Assembly (NCBI GenBank): GCA_002842045.1
Contig: PHBX01000004.1
Location: 1-64,000 of the forward strand
Reading direction: 5' to 3'
Length of the DNA: 64,000 nt
Origin: Chloroflexi bacterium HGW-Chloroflexi-3
GTDB taxonomy: Bacteria > Chloroflexota > Anaerolineae > Anaerolineales > Anaerolineaceae
In this document: piece after piece, positions 50,906 through 61,132 of the stretch
Position numbering within the stretch: the first letter of the stretch is position 1
How the letters are laid out: each line of letters opens with the position of its first letter
Made by a program: the position numbers and the translations under genes
The notes under the pieces: generated by a model
The model's database searches: none
The model's input: the letters and a program-made list of their open reading frames with translations, nothing else
What the model was told of the DNA's origin: nothing

Positions 50906-51079
50906 ACTGACATTCAGGTCCAGCGGCAATTGCTACGAGCCTTACTTACAGGCAAATAGAGTATATCACACATCTTTGAAAAGATGTCAAGTAAATTAAA
51001 TTCTTTAAGTTTAAATAACACTAAAAATGCCAAAAATCATCAAATCAGGGATTGTTCAGGCAACCGGTTGTAATAATTG

Positions 51080-52243
51080 CTAAACATTGACCAGGCGTTG
51101 ATACAATCCGTTTTGTGCCACCAATGTGGTATGGTCACCCTTTTCCACAATATGTTTACCTTCCAGAACAACGATCTGATCAGCATTCCGGATAGTGGAT
51201 AAGCGGTGGGCAATTAGAATCACCGTTCTGCCAACCATTAAGCGCTCCAACGCCTGCTGGATCAACAACTCAGTTTCTGTATCTACCGATGATGTCGCCT
51301 CATCCAGGATCAAAATTGGTGCGTCTTTCAAAATTGCCCTGGCGATCGAAATGCGTTGTTTCTGCCCACCAGAAAGTTTTATGCCACGTTCACCAATGAG
51401 GGTATCATAACCATTGGGAAGCTGCAGAATAAAATCATGTGCATTGGCTGTCTGGGCGGCTGCTATCATTTCCGTTTCACTGGCATCAGGCTTGCCAAAC
51501 AACAGGTTTTCGCGGACAGTGCCATGAAACAGGAACACATCCTGTAAGACAATACTGATTTGTTTACGCAGGTCTTCTAATCCCAAATTACGGATATCAT
51601 GACCGTCGAGTGAAATCTTTCCCTCGGTGACATCATAAAAGCGTGCGATAAGACTCACCATGGTCGATTTGCCAACACCGGTCGGCCCAACCAATGCAAC
51701 CACACTTTTTGCAGGAATATCCAGATTGATACCCTCCAGAACGTTTTCACCCTCACTATAGTGGAAGCATACGTTCTCGAAGTTAATTTGCCCCCGTGCT
51801 GGACCTTCCAGTTGCATATTGCCAGGCAGGTGATGTGGTTCAGGTTGTTCCTGCAATAATTCTGTTACCCGGTCCGAAGCTGCCAGAGCAGTTTGGACAG
51901 ATTCCCAGGCAACACTGAGATTGCGCACAGGTTGATAAAACAGATCCAGGTAAAGGAAGAACGCTACCAGATCAGCAATGGGAAGACCACCTTGCACGAC
52001 CAAACGACCGCCGAAATAAATAACCACTAACGTGCCGATGGAAGATATAAACTCCACAAACGGATGAAAGGTCGCCATCAGTTTCAATGCATTCAGTAAT
52101 GATTTTCGGTAATGCTCCACCCGGGATCCAACTTTTTCCAGGGCAATAGTTTCCTGTGTGAAAGCTTTAATTTCCCGTATACCGGAAATATTATCGTTTA
52201 AAATCGCGTTTAATTCACCCAGTTCTTTTTGACGAAAGACAAA
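51080..52243 (-). pseudogene. 5'-truncated ABC exporter (partial TMD plus ATPase)
   Basis: ATPase intact (GPTGVGKSTMVSLI, LSGGQKQRISIARAI, LILDEATSSVD); homologous frame continues upstream of ORF start to FVFRQKELGELNAILNDNISGIREIKAFTQETIALEK and stops at TAA (52244-52246); most of the TMD is missing. Confidence 0.8.
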
Positions 52244-52321
52244 TTATTTTATTTCCTCCCCAAAGAATGAACTTTTTCTGATATGATTGCGACCATTGGA
52301 TGGTAAGAAAGCGTTTATAGG

Positions 52322-53233
52322 ATGAAAAAAGGTCTCATTTTTGTATTTTCAGCATATACCCTGTGGGGATTTTTTCCTGTTTATTTCAAATTCCTGCATG
52401 AGGCGCCAGCGCTTCAAATCATGTCACATCGAGTAACCTGGTCTTTTATTTTTCTTATTTTCCTGATTGCCCTAAGAAAAGAATTTTCTCAAATCCTTAA
52501 ATCTTTAACCAAAAAAATCCTCCTCACTTACACTATTGCTGGAACATTATTAGCCATCAATTGGTTGACATATGTCTGGGGTGTAAATGCAGGCTTTGTT
52601 GTGGAAACCAGTTTAGGTTATTTTATTAATCCTCTGGTAAGTGTCGTTTTAGGTGTTGTATTTTTAAAAGAAAAACTTAGAAATTTACAATGGATCCCCG
52701 TTGTATTAGCTACCATAGGTGTAATTTACCTGGCAATCGATCATGGGTCTCTTCCCTGGATTGCACTGGTATTAGCATCCACATTTGGTACTTACGGATT
52801 AATTAAGAAGATTGCTCCCTTGCCTTCCATTCATGGATTAACCATCGAGACTGGGGCAGTACTCATCCCTGCTGTGTTATTTTTACTTTTTGTCGAGTTC
52901 AATGGCACTGCTGCTTTTGGTCATGCCAGTTCTCAGACAACTTTTTTACTGGTTTTATCCGGAATTATTACCGCCATCCCATTAATTTTCTTTGCCTCCG
53001 GTGCTCCAAAAGTACCCCTGACAACCATTGGGATTCTGCAATATATCGCCCCCACCATTCAATTTTTAATCGGTGTATTCATTTATGACGAACCTTTTAC
53101 CACTGGAAAATTGATTGGGTTCAGCATTGTCTGGATTGCCCTGATCATCTTCACAGTTGAAGGTTTGATGAATGGTTATCGCAGTAATCACGTGCTCAAG
53201 CCTGTCGAGGTAAGGGTAGTCGATCAAAACTGA
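52322..53233 (+). CDS. EamA family transporter, RarD-like
   Basis: KGLIFVFSAYTLWGFFPVYFKFLHEAPALQIMSHRVTWSF. Confidence 0.92.
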   Translation: MKKGLIFVFSAYTLWGFFPVYFKFLHEAPALQIMSHRVTWSFIFLIFLIALRKEFSQILKSLTKKILLTYTIAGTLLAINWLTYVWGVNAGFVVETSLGYFINPLVSVVLGVVFLKEKLRNLQWIPVVLATIGVIYLAIDHGSLPWIALVLASTFGTYGLIKKIAPLPSIHGLTIETGAVLIPAVLFLLFVEFNGTAAFGHASSQTTFLLVLSGIITAIPLIFFASGAPKVPLTTIGILQYIAPTIQFLIGVFIYDEPFTTGKLIGFSIVWIALIIFTVEGLMNGYRSNHVLKPVEVRVVDQN

Positions 53234-53304
53234 TACAAAGATCCATTGCGATATTCAAAATAAATAAAAAATGACCCAGTTTGTCGCACAAAAGAGGAAA
53301 TGAC

Positions 53305-53739
53305 ATGATCCGTGTTGAACAAGTAAAAGTAGTCAATACAGAGATCGTCCAGGCGATTCAGCATCTTTTTCCACAATTGACACAATTCAGTCCAATGCCA
53401 GATGAAAATGTCATTCAAAAGATGGTTAATTCTCAATCCAGCAGTTTATGGATAGCCAGAAATGTGGGTGGAGAAATCATAGGTATGTTAAGCCTGGCAA
53501 TTTACCAAACAACAACTGGTATTCATGCCTGGATAGAGGACGTGGTAGTGGATCAAAAAGCACGTCGTCAGGGAGTTGCATGGAATTTGACGCAAGCAGC
53601 AATTGAATTCTCTCAAGAAAATGATGCGAAAGCAGTCAGTCTAACTTCCCGACCTGTACGTGAAGCTGCCAATCAACTTTATCAAAAACTAGGATTCGAA
53701 CAGGTTGAAACAAACCTTTACCGCTTGAAATTAGATTGA
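53305..53739 (+). CDS. GNAT N-acetyltransferase
   Basis: AWIEDVVVDQKARRQGVAWNLTQAAIEFS...LTSRPVREAANQLYQKLGFE. Confidence 0.88.
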   Translation: MIRVEQVKVVNTEIVQAIQHLFPQLTQFSPMPDENVIQKMVNSQSSSLWIARNVGGEIIGMLSLAIYQTTTGIHAWIEDVVVDQKARRQGVAWNLTQAAIEFSQENDAKAVSLTSRPVREAANQLYQKLGFEQVETNLYRLKLD

Positions 53740-53854
53740 CTTTTTCTTTTCTTGAATCCATTTCTCGAAGCGTTGCTTCTCAATCTGTCACCAACTCTTT
53801 TCCAATACCAGAAGCTGCACCTGTGACCACAATTCGTTTGTTTTTGATTTCCAT
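53731..53854 (-). pseudogene. Short-chain dehydrogenase scar (N- and C-terminal ends only)
   Basis: Minus strand ATG...MEIKNKRIVVTGAASGIGKELVTD* then, in another frame, EKQRFEKWIQEKKKSI*. Confidence 0.55.
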
Positions 53855-53907
53855 GCTTCACACTCTCAATACTCAATTTTAATCACACTATGAATGAATT
53901 CAGGTTT

Positions 53908-54942
53908 TCAAGATCTTTTTTGTTCTTGTACGGTCTTCTCATCTTTACGCTTAATTCGTAAAACAACGATTTTCGTGGAGTGATTAAATGGTGCAACCGG
54001 TGTTGGTTGTTCGGAGACAATCGTATCCCGATAGCCAATCACATCCTGTGGCACAGGGATGATGGTTTCGATTCCCATATAACGATCAGCACACAATTCT
54101 TCCAGCATTTCGATAAACACCTGTCCACTTAAAAACAAAGCATTATTGACCAGGACAAGCCAACCCTGATGGGCAATCAATGGTTTAACTTTGTTGATCA
54201 AACGTGCACTTTGATTAACGAGATCAACCCTGCCCGCGTCTGTGGAAGAGAAATAAGGTGGGTCCAGGATGACACAATCGAATAGTTTTTGATTTTTCTT
54301 CAGACTTCCAATTGCTCTGTAAAAATCCCCCACCATAAATTTCATTTTATCCAAAGGAATATTGTTCAGAGTACAGGAAATTTTTGAAAGATCCAGAAAA
54401 CGACGATTCAAATCCACCTGAATTACCTGCTCGGCTCCCCCAGCCAAAGCTGCAATTCCCAGGCTACCGGTGTAGGCAAAGGTATTCAAAACAGTTTTTC
54501 CTACCATATTCTCCAGCAACCACGATCTTAAATAACGTGTGTCCAAATAAAAACTGGAATCCTGGTTGATGGTTAAATTCAAAGCATAACGGATACCAAT
54601 TTCAATAATTTCTGTAGTGGGTTTATTTCCATGAATAATGTTTCCCCGTTTGTCTTCCAATTGACTGGCATATCTGCGTTTATAGAAAACGGAATCCAGC
54701 CAGGGAATCCACTCCCGATAAAGATCAGAAATTTCTCCGGCATCCGGAGAATCAGATGTTTCCTCTTTGATGTAATCATTGATCACCAGGGTTTTTCCGA
54801 ACAACTCAATCACCCAACGGGAGTCCCCTTCCAGAAAGCCATTAAACAACCGTAATGCTGTCTTGCCCTCATTCAATAATCGCGAGCGATTTTGATAAGC
54901 TCTGAATAAAATACTATGTAAATGTTTCTCTTCGGAATTCAT
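53908..54942 (-). CDS. Class I SAM-dependent methyltransferase (RlmI-like)
   Basis: TVLNTFAYTGSLGIAALAGGAEQVIQVDLNRRFLDLSK, FDCVILDPPYFS. Confidence 0.85.
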   Translation of the reverse strand: MNSEEKHLHSILFRAYQNRSRLLNEGKTALRLFNGFLEGDSRWVIELFGKTLVINDYIKEETSDSPDAGEISDLYREWIPWLDSVFYKRRYASQLEDKRGNIIHGNKPTTEIIEIGIRYALNLTINQDSSFYLDTRYLRSWLLENMVGKTVLNTFAYTGSLGIAALAGGAEQVIQVDLNRRFLDLSKISCTLNNIPLDKMKFMVGDFYRAIGSLKKNQKLFDCVILDPPYFSSTDAGRVDLVNQSARLINKVKPLIAHQGWLVLVNNALFLSGQVFIEMLEELCADRYMGIETIIPVPQDVIGYRDTIVSEQPTPVAPFNHSTKIVVLRIKRKDEKTVQEQKRS

Positions 54943-55013
54943 TTTTTCCTATTCACTACGCTTTCTCATTTTCTTCATTATAGAGGAAGCTCAGAATAAT
55001 TGGGGCTGGGTAG

Positions 55014-57059
55014 ATGGATGAATCAAAAATCTTAATAGAAATAAAAACAGGTAAAATTAAAGAAAAGATTGAGGTTTTTATGGGCTATCCCGTTTTACAA
55101 AGAGAATTAACTGTCCATTTACATAACGGCAACTGGTATCTGCGACCCATTGAAGATCCAAGAGTTCTGGGCCCTGTTGATTATGGCTGGTATCGGTATA
55201 ACGCTTACCCGGATAGTTTTACTTTTGGAGAAGGTTTACTGGCAGGCAGTTCCATCCCTGGATCACGCCGCTTGGTATTTGCCAGTTGGAGCCCGCAGTG
55301 GGATGGGTTTTATATTTCCAGTATGGGCGGGGCAGCTTATTCGTTTCATAATTTAGGCGTAAATTATGTAGCTCTACGTGGAAGGAGTGAAGAACCTTCC
55401 ATCGTCATCATGAACCACAAACAGGGTGAGATTTCTGTGCGCCTGGAGGCAATCAATGTGGAATCTATCTGGACGCGTTATGCATCTGAAGATGGAGTTC
55501 CGTTATATGGATTTTATGCGTTACAACAAGCCATATTTGACCGGTATGCTAATGAATTTTCAGAAAATCGCTTTCGGATCTTTGCCATTGGTCCGGCTTC
55601 TAAATATACCCGTGAGGGTATCATCGGATCCAATCCTATTCGCAAAGGTAAGTTAACACATGTGATTGATTGGGCTGGAAGAGGGGGACTTGGATCACGT
55701 TTACTCCAATACCATAACGTGGTCGGTTGTATCTTTGGGGGTGAATGGGATGATCCAGATTTGCGTGACTCGGCTGAGATAGACCAATACTTCCTTGAGC
55801 ATTTTGGTAAGAAGACCATTCAGACCGATCTGGCTGTCACCCAAAAATACCGTTATTTCCCTGAGTTTGAAACAGGCGGCACATTTGGTGTTAATATGCG
55901 CACCATGGATGACCGTATTATGAGTTTTAATTACCGATCCATTTATAAAACCGCTGAGGAACGTCTGTTACAACATGAGAATTTCATCCTGAATCATTAT
56001 TTAAAACAATTTAACGAAGAAACGATTGCCACCAAGAGCTTCCAGCACTGTGGTGAACCCTGTGCCGTCGTTTGTAAAAAAATGAAAGATCAATTCAAGA
56101 AGGATTATGAGCCATATCATGCACTGGGCCCTCAGGTTGGTGTTTTTGACCAGCGTGCAGCAGAAGTTCTGAATGATCATGCCGATGCCATGGGATTTGA
56201 TGCCATTCAATTGGGTGGCACATTGGCATGGATCATGGAAATCCTGCAGGAAGGTTTAATACCTGCCCATGATTTTGGATTTCCACCTGTCAGTGAAATG
56301 GTATTTGATTTTGCAGTAGATTCAGATCATTTTGATCTGGTCAATGATAGTATGAAAAATGCACAATATGCCAGCGCTTTAATGGATGCAATTTTATTCG
56401 ATTTACGCTGTGATATATTCCGGCAGGGAATCCGATCCGCTGCCCGTGATCTTGATAAAAAATACAAGGTCAACACCACTGATCGGGCTGTTTTCATCCG
56501 GCATGGCGAAAGCGGACAAATGGTGCCCAATCAATACTGGACCCCTGGCATGTTAAGCCCCATGCCTGTGATGGGAAAATACTTCGTCTTCTACAATAAT
56601 GAATTCCTACCACCTTTTGAGCTAGGGAAAAAGAATGTCGAACGCATGGTGTACGAATTATTTAATGATAATAGTGGAATTTGCCGCTTTCATCGCAAGT
56701 GGGCGGAGGCGATCACCGATGAGATTTTGTGTGCACATTATGATTTGACAGTGGACTACAAAGCGCACCAATTTCAATTAGCCAGGGAGATTTTTGAACG
56801 TGAAGGAATGAAAAGCATACCCTGGAACAGTGAGAGAGTGATTGATCTGGTAATCACTTTTCTGGAATATTGGCAGGCACAGGAATTAAATCATCCAGAA
56901 TTAATTCACTGGATTGAAAGCTTTACTAAAGATAAAAAGAAAACAGCGCTTGCCTTCTGGCAGGAGATTCGGCGTGGTCAGAATGAGGCTTTCAAAGCTG
57001 GTGCCGAAATGATTCCCGATCAGCTCTCACCTGCCCAACAAAATAACAATCACCAATAA
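55014..57059 (+). CDS. Aldehyde:ferredoxin oxidoreductase family protein
   Basis: SSMGGAAYSFHNLGVNYVALRGRS, CGEPCAVVC and GICRFHR Fe-S motifs, GPQVGVFDQRAAEVLNDHADAMGFDAIQLGGTLAWIME; start may be 55080. Confidence 0.85.
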   Translation: MDESKILIEIKTGKIKEKIEVFMGYPVLQRELTVHLHNGNWYLRPIEDPRVLGPVDYGWYRYNAYPDSFTFGEGLLAGSSIPGSRRLVFASWSPQWDGFYISSMGGAAYSFHNLGVNYVALRGRSEEPSIVIMNHKQGEISVRLEAINVESIWTRYASEDGVPLYGFYALQQAIFDRYANEFSENRFRIFAIGPASKYTREGIIGSNPIRKGKLTHVIDWAGRGGLGSRLLQYHNVVGCIFGGEWDDPDLRDSAEIDQYFLEHFGKKTIQTDLAVTQKYRYFPEFETGGTFGVNMRTMDDRIMSFNYRSIYKTAEERLLQHENFILNHYLKQFNEETIATKSFQHCGEPCAVVCKKMKDQFKKDYEPYHALGPQVGVFDQRAAEVLNDHADAMGFDAIQLGGTLAWIMEILQEGLIPAHDFGFPPVSEMVFDFAVDSDHFDLVNDSMKNAQYASALMDAILFDLRCDIFRQGIRSAARDLDKKYKVNTTDRAVFIRHGESGQMVPNQYWTPGMLSPMPVMGKYFVFYNNEFLPPFELGKKNVERMVYELFNDNSGICRFHRKWAEAITDEILCAHYDLTVDYKAHQFQLAREIFEREGMKSIPWNSERVIDLVITFLEYWQAQELNHPELIHWIESFTKDKKKTALAFWQEIRRGQNEAFKAGAEMIPDQLSPAQQNNNHQ

Positions 57060-57101
57060 AAATAAAAATTATGACTTAGTTTTTCGGAAAACAGGTGAAA
57101 T

Positions 57102-57548
57102 TTGTCCTACTTTGAAATTGGAATTTTTGCACCCATCCATCGTGAAAATATTGGCACACTCTGGCGCTCGGCTTATCAATTAGGCGCTGCTGGTATCTTT
57201 GTCATCGGTAAGTTACGACGTACCCAGACAAGTGACACGGCTAATACCCGTACTGAGATTCCATTTCGAAACTACCCCACCTGGGATGACTTCCTGCAAC
57301 ATCGCCCAATCGGTGCCAGAATGGTCGGTATTGAGATCAATGGAAAGCCGTTAAACAGCTTCCAACATCCTGTTCAGGCAATTTACATTCTTGGTTCTGA
57401 AGCGAATGGATTACCTGCCTATGTGCAGGAGAAATGTGATGAAGTCATCAGTATCGATTCGGTTCGGGATGCATCCTACAATGTGGCAGTCGCAGGCAGT
57501 ATTGTGTTATATCATCGATTATTGAATTTGAAAGCAGGTGCACAATGA
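57102..57548 (+). CDS. SpoU/TrmH-family RNA methyltransferase
   Basis: ENIGTLWRSAYQLGAAGIFVIG, ILGSEANGLP, SYNVAVAGSIVLYHRL. Confidence 0.9.
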   Translation: MSYFEIGIFAPIHRENIGTLWRSAYQLGAAGIFVIGKLRRTQTSDTANTRTEIPFRNYPTWDDFLQHRPIGARMVGIEINGKPLNSFQHPVQAIYILGSEANGLPAYVQEKCDEVISIDSVRDASYNVAVAGSIVLYHRLLNLKAGAQ

Positions 57549-58240
57549 GATGGATTGGACAATCCAACGTCATGTCGATTCGCCCATATCGATCCGAAGA
57601 CCGGGATGGGTTATTCAAGATCGCTGCGGATACGGCATTCTTTGGAGAACCGATTGAGATTTATTTGGAAGACCGTAGAATTTTTCTGGATGCTTTTTAT
57701 GCCTACTACACCGACTATGAGCCGGAACACAGCTGGGTTGCTACTGCCAATGATGAAGTGGTAGGATTTCTGACCGGATGTGTGGACTCTGCCAGAAAAG
57801 ATCAGATCGTGAATAAACACATAAACCCCAGAGTCCTTCTAAGGCTCCTCACAGGGTATTATCATATTGGTCCCAAAGCCAGGCGTTATATATGGAGGAT
57901 GTGGAGATCCAAGCGCAAACATCTCTACCCATCCTTAAATCTTGAAGAGTATCCGGCACACTTGCATATCAATGTTGATAAAAAATGGCGTGGGTATGGG
58001 ATTGGCATCCGCTTGATGAAAGTATATCTTGACCAGTTGACCTATCTGAAAGTGCCCGGTGTTCATTTAGGTACATCCAGTGAAAATCTGGTTGCCTGCC
58101 AGCTTTATGAGAAATTAGGATTTCAACTCATCGAGGAAAAACCAAGTATTATGTGGGATGGTATAGTCGACCACCCGGTTCAGAGCAGAGCATATGCGAT
58201 GAAATTAACAGCGTACGAAAATTCCGCTTCTTTCAAATAG
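57545..58240 (+). CDS. GNAT N-acetyltransferase
   Basis: LHINVDKKWRGYGIGIRLMKVYLDQL...GTSSENLVACQLYEKLGFQLIEE. Confidence 0.85.
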   Translation: MRWIGQSNVMSIRPYRSEDRDGLFKIAADTAFFGEPIEIYLEDRRIFLDAFYAYYTDYEPEHSWVATANDEVVGFLTGCVDSARKDQIVNKHINPRVLLRLLTGYYHIGPKARRYIWRMWRSKRKHLYPSLNLEEYPAHLHINVDKKWRGYGIGIRLMKVYLDQLTYLKVPGVHLGTSSENLVACQLYEKLGFQLIEEKPSIMWDGIVDHPVQSRAYAMKLTAYENSASFK

Positions 58241-58262
58241 AATCTGTTTCGATCCACTTACA

Positions 58263-59348
58263 TTAAGAACTTGCTTGCGCTCTGTGCTGAATGAGTTCAG
58301 CCACAATGCTGATGGCAATTTCTTCAGGTGTTTCTGCACCAATATTGAGACCAATCGGTGAGTGTACTTGAGATAGTACCTCCTCAGACACCCCATCACT
58401 CAATAATGCTTCAAATGTCAGTTTGATTTTTCGGCGGCTGCCAATCATTCCGATATAGGTCGCATTGGTTTCCAGTGCCTGTTTCAGGGCATATTTATCA
58501 AATTGATGCCCTCGGGTAACCACCACCACATAGGATTGACTGTCAATCAATAAATTCTGGAAGACATGCTCGAAATCTTCCAGCAGTATACTTTTGTCGA
58601 CTGCCGGGAAACGATCAAGGCTGATAAAATCCTCGCGATCATCCAGCACGATGGTTTGAAAACCAACCATTGTCGTGAGAGGTGCTAATTTTTGTGCAAT
58701 GTGACCCGCACCAACAATATAAACTGTGCTGTGTTGCCCAATTGGCTCTAAAAAGAACATGTGTTGACCCACTGTTATCATTTGAGCTGATTTCAGATCA
58801 ATAGTTGAAAATTGAATTTCACCTTCCTGGAAGTTCAGCTTATCTGGAATTCTTTCTTTAAACGCAACTTCAGGTAGCCAGGACCCCGAGATTTCTTTTT
58901 CGGGGGTGATAAAACATTTTTGGGGAGTGAAATCAACATCATTGGAAGGTAATTGAGAAAGTAACCAACCCTGTTTCTGTGTGACAATTGTTTGATAAAT
59001 TCGTTCATATAAGTTAAACAATTCGATGTTCTCGGGAAGAATGGGATCCACTAATATAGAAATAGACCCACCACAAATCATCTCGAGATTGGCAGCTTCC
59101 GATTCGCTCAAGGTAAAATTCAGAATGGTGGCTGTTTTCGAAGCAATCAACGCTTCGAAACGCTCCTGCAGGATTGCTTCCAAACGACCACCGCCAATAG
59201 TTCCGATCTGATGACCATCTGTTGTCAACGCCATATGTGCACCAGTCCCACGCGGGGAAGAGCCATGTTGAGAAATGATCGTCGCCAGCAACACAGGCTG
59301 TTTCTTTTCCAAAAGCTCAAATAATGAGACAAAAAATTCTTTTTTCAT
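58263..59348 (-). CDS. XdhC family protein
   Basis: VLLATIISQHGSSPRGTGAHM, GTIGGGRLEAIL, YIVGAGHIAQKLAPLTTMVGFQTIVLDDRE, YIGMIGSRRKI, PIGLNIGAETPEEIAISIVAELI. Confidence 0.93.
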   Translation of the reverse strand: MKKEFFVSLFELLEKKQPVLLATIISQHGSSPRGTGAHMALTTDGHQIGTIGGGRLEAILQERFEALIASKTATILNFTLSESEAANLEMICGGSISILVDPILPENIELFNLYERIYQTIVTQKQGWLLSQLPSNDVDFTPQKCFITPEKEISGSWLPEVAFKERIPDKLNFQEGEIQFSTIDLKSAQMITVGQHMFFLEPIGQHSTVYIVGAGHIAQKLAPLTTMVGFQTIVLDDREDFISLDRFPAVDKSILLEDFEHVFQNLLIDSQSYVVVVTRGHQFDKYALKQALETNATYIGMIGSRRKIKLTFEALLSDGVSEEVLSQVHSPIGLNIGAETPEEIAISIVAELIQHRAQASS

Positions 59349-59553
59349 TCAAACACCGTGCCTACATCTGATCAAAGTTAATTTATTTAACAGAAACTCC
59401 ATTTATTGTAATGTAAAATTCAAGATGAAGAATGTATCCATCTATAATAATGAGGATATCCAATTTCCTTCATCCATCACACTAAATTAATATATAATTT
59501 GTTCTCTAGATAACAGTCAATAATCCAACGACTCTAAATAAGGAAGTGAGCAG

Positions 59554-60132
59554 ATGATACCAGCCCCAAAATATCCCTATCCGTTTATCGACCATATTAT
59601 AATTTCAGAAGAAGAAATTCGAGAACGCGTGAGAACGCTAGGTGAACAAATCACAGAAGAATACAAAGATTCTGAAAAGATTTTATTAATGGGGCTGTTG
59701 CGAGGCAGTGTGATGTTCATCACGGATTTGATGCGTCAGATCCAGAGGCCGCTCACGATTGATTTTATGTCGGTTTCTTCGTATTCCGGGACTTCATCCA
59801 GTGGGTTTGTGCGGATTGATTCGGATCACAAGTCTAACATTCACGGCTGGGATGTAATTCTGATCGATGATATCGTCGATACAGGCTATACTATTCACAC
59901 CGTACGAAAATTACTGGCTGATCGAAAACCAAACAGTCTTAAAACCTGCGCTTTACTGGATAAAGTTGAACGCCATAAAATCGACATAAAAATCGATTAT
60001 CTGGGTTTTTCCATTCCGGATTATTTTGTGGTTGGCTATGGTCTCGACCTTGATGAAAAAGGCAGAAATCTGCCTTATATTGCCTCAGTCGATCTGAAAC
60101 GCTATCAGGAATTATACGGGGATCTTAACTGA
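59554..60132 (+). CDS. hpt: Hypoxanthine phosphoribosyltransferase
   Basis: LLMGLLRGSVMFITDLMRQI, VILIDDIVDTGYTI, CALLDKVERHKIDIKIDYLGFSIPDYFVVGYGLD. Confidence 0.95.
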   Translation: MIPAPKYPYPFIDHIIISEEEIRERVRTLGEQITEEYKDSEKILLMGLLRGSVMFITDLMRQIQRPLTIDFMSVSSYSGTSSSGFVRIDSDHKSNIHGWDVILIDDIVDTGYTIHTVRKLLADRKPNSLKTCALLDKVERHKIDIKIDYLGFSIPDYFVVGYGLDLDEKGRNLPYIASVDLKRYQELYGDLN

Positions 60133-60148
60133 TCAAAAGCCTGATTTA

Positions 60149-60973
60149 TTAGTTAATCCAGCCACCAGCTTTCATGGTCTTTTTTGTCCATTCGATAACT
60201 TTTTCCCTGGCAAAAAGATCGTAGGATATGCGTGATGATGGAACTGAGATTTTTTTATCAAAATACAATCCTGTGAGCCCCTCAATTTCCGGGGATGTGG
60301 CCAGATAAACCGGTGTTTCTGCACCCACAGTGACATCTTCTCCTGTCATGTTAAATCCATTCTTTAGCATTTTTGTTGTCACCACACCAGGATGTAATGC
60401 ATTTACCGTGACACCCGTTCCTGATAATTCATCCGCCAGGCAGTAAGTAAAATACATCAACATCAATTTAGAATCGGCATAAGCTTTATAACTATCAAAG
60501 AATTGACCGGAGTTGTTGGTTAATTCTTCCAAATCTATGCGGCCACGTTTATGAGCAATCGAGGAGATATTCACCACGCGAGCTGGGGCACTTTTGAGTA
60601 ATAAATTTTGCAGGTTTTTTGTTAAGACATATACAGCCAGGTAATTGACTACAAGGTTAATTTCAAAACCATCCAGGTTGATTTCTTTGTGTGTTTTATA
60701 TATTCCAGCATTATTAATCAAAACGTCCAGCCGGTTATAGCGTTCCTGAATTGTCTCTGCCATTCTTCTGACATTTGACAGAGAAGTAAAATCTGCGCTG
60801 ATATGTTCGATTGTGGATCCTGGAAATTTTTCTATAATTTCATCAACAGTTCGTATGCATTTTTCTTCATTACGACCATGCAGGATTATTTGATATCCCT
60901 GACTTGCGAGTTCGCATGCTATTTGTTTCCCAATACCATCAGTTGCACCAGTAATTAAGATGGTTTTATTCAT
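60149..60973 (-). CDS. SDR family oxidoreductase
   Basis: ILITGATDGIGKQIACELA, LINNAGIY, YADSKLMLMYF, VNALHPGVV. Confidence 0.92.
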   Translation of the reverse strand: MNKTILITGATDGIGKQIACELASQGYQIILHGRNEEKCIRTVDEIIEKFPGSTIEHISADFTSLSNVRRMAETIQERYNRLDVLINNAGIYKTHKEINLDGFEINLVVNYLAVYVLTKNLQNLLLKSAPARVVNISSIAHKRGRIDLEELTNNSGQFFDSYKAYADSKLMLMYFTYCLADELSGTGVTVNALHPGVVTTKMLKNGFNMTGEDVTVGAETPVYLATSPEIEGLTGLYFDKKISVPSSRISYDLFAREKVIEWTKKTMKAGGWIN

Positions 60974-61132
60974 TTATCTCATTCCTTCACAAATAATCAC
61001 TTAATAAGTATAACAAAAATAAAACCTGATGTTAACATTGAGTAATACCATCAAAAAAAATTCAGAAAATGTTCACGCTCCTAAAGAAGAAGTGAATAAT
61101 ACTTTATGCTATTTCTGAAGCAATTTGAGTAG

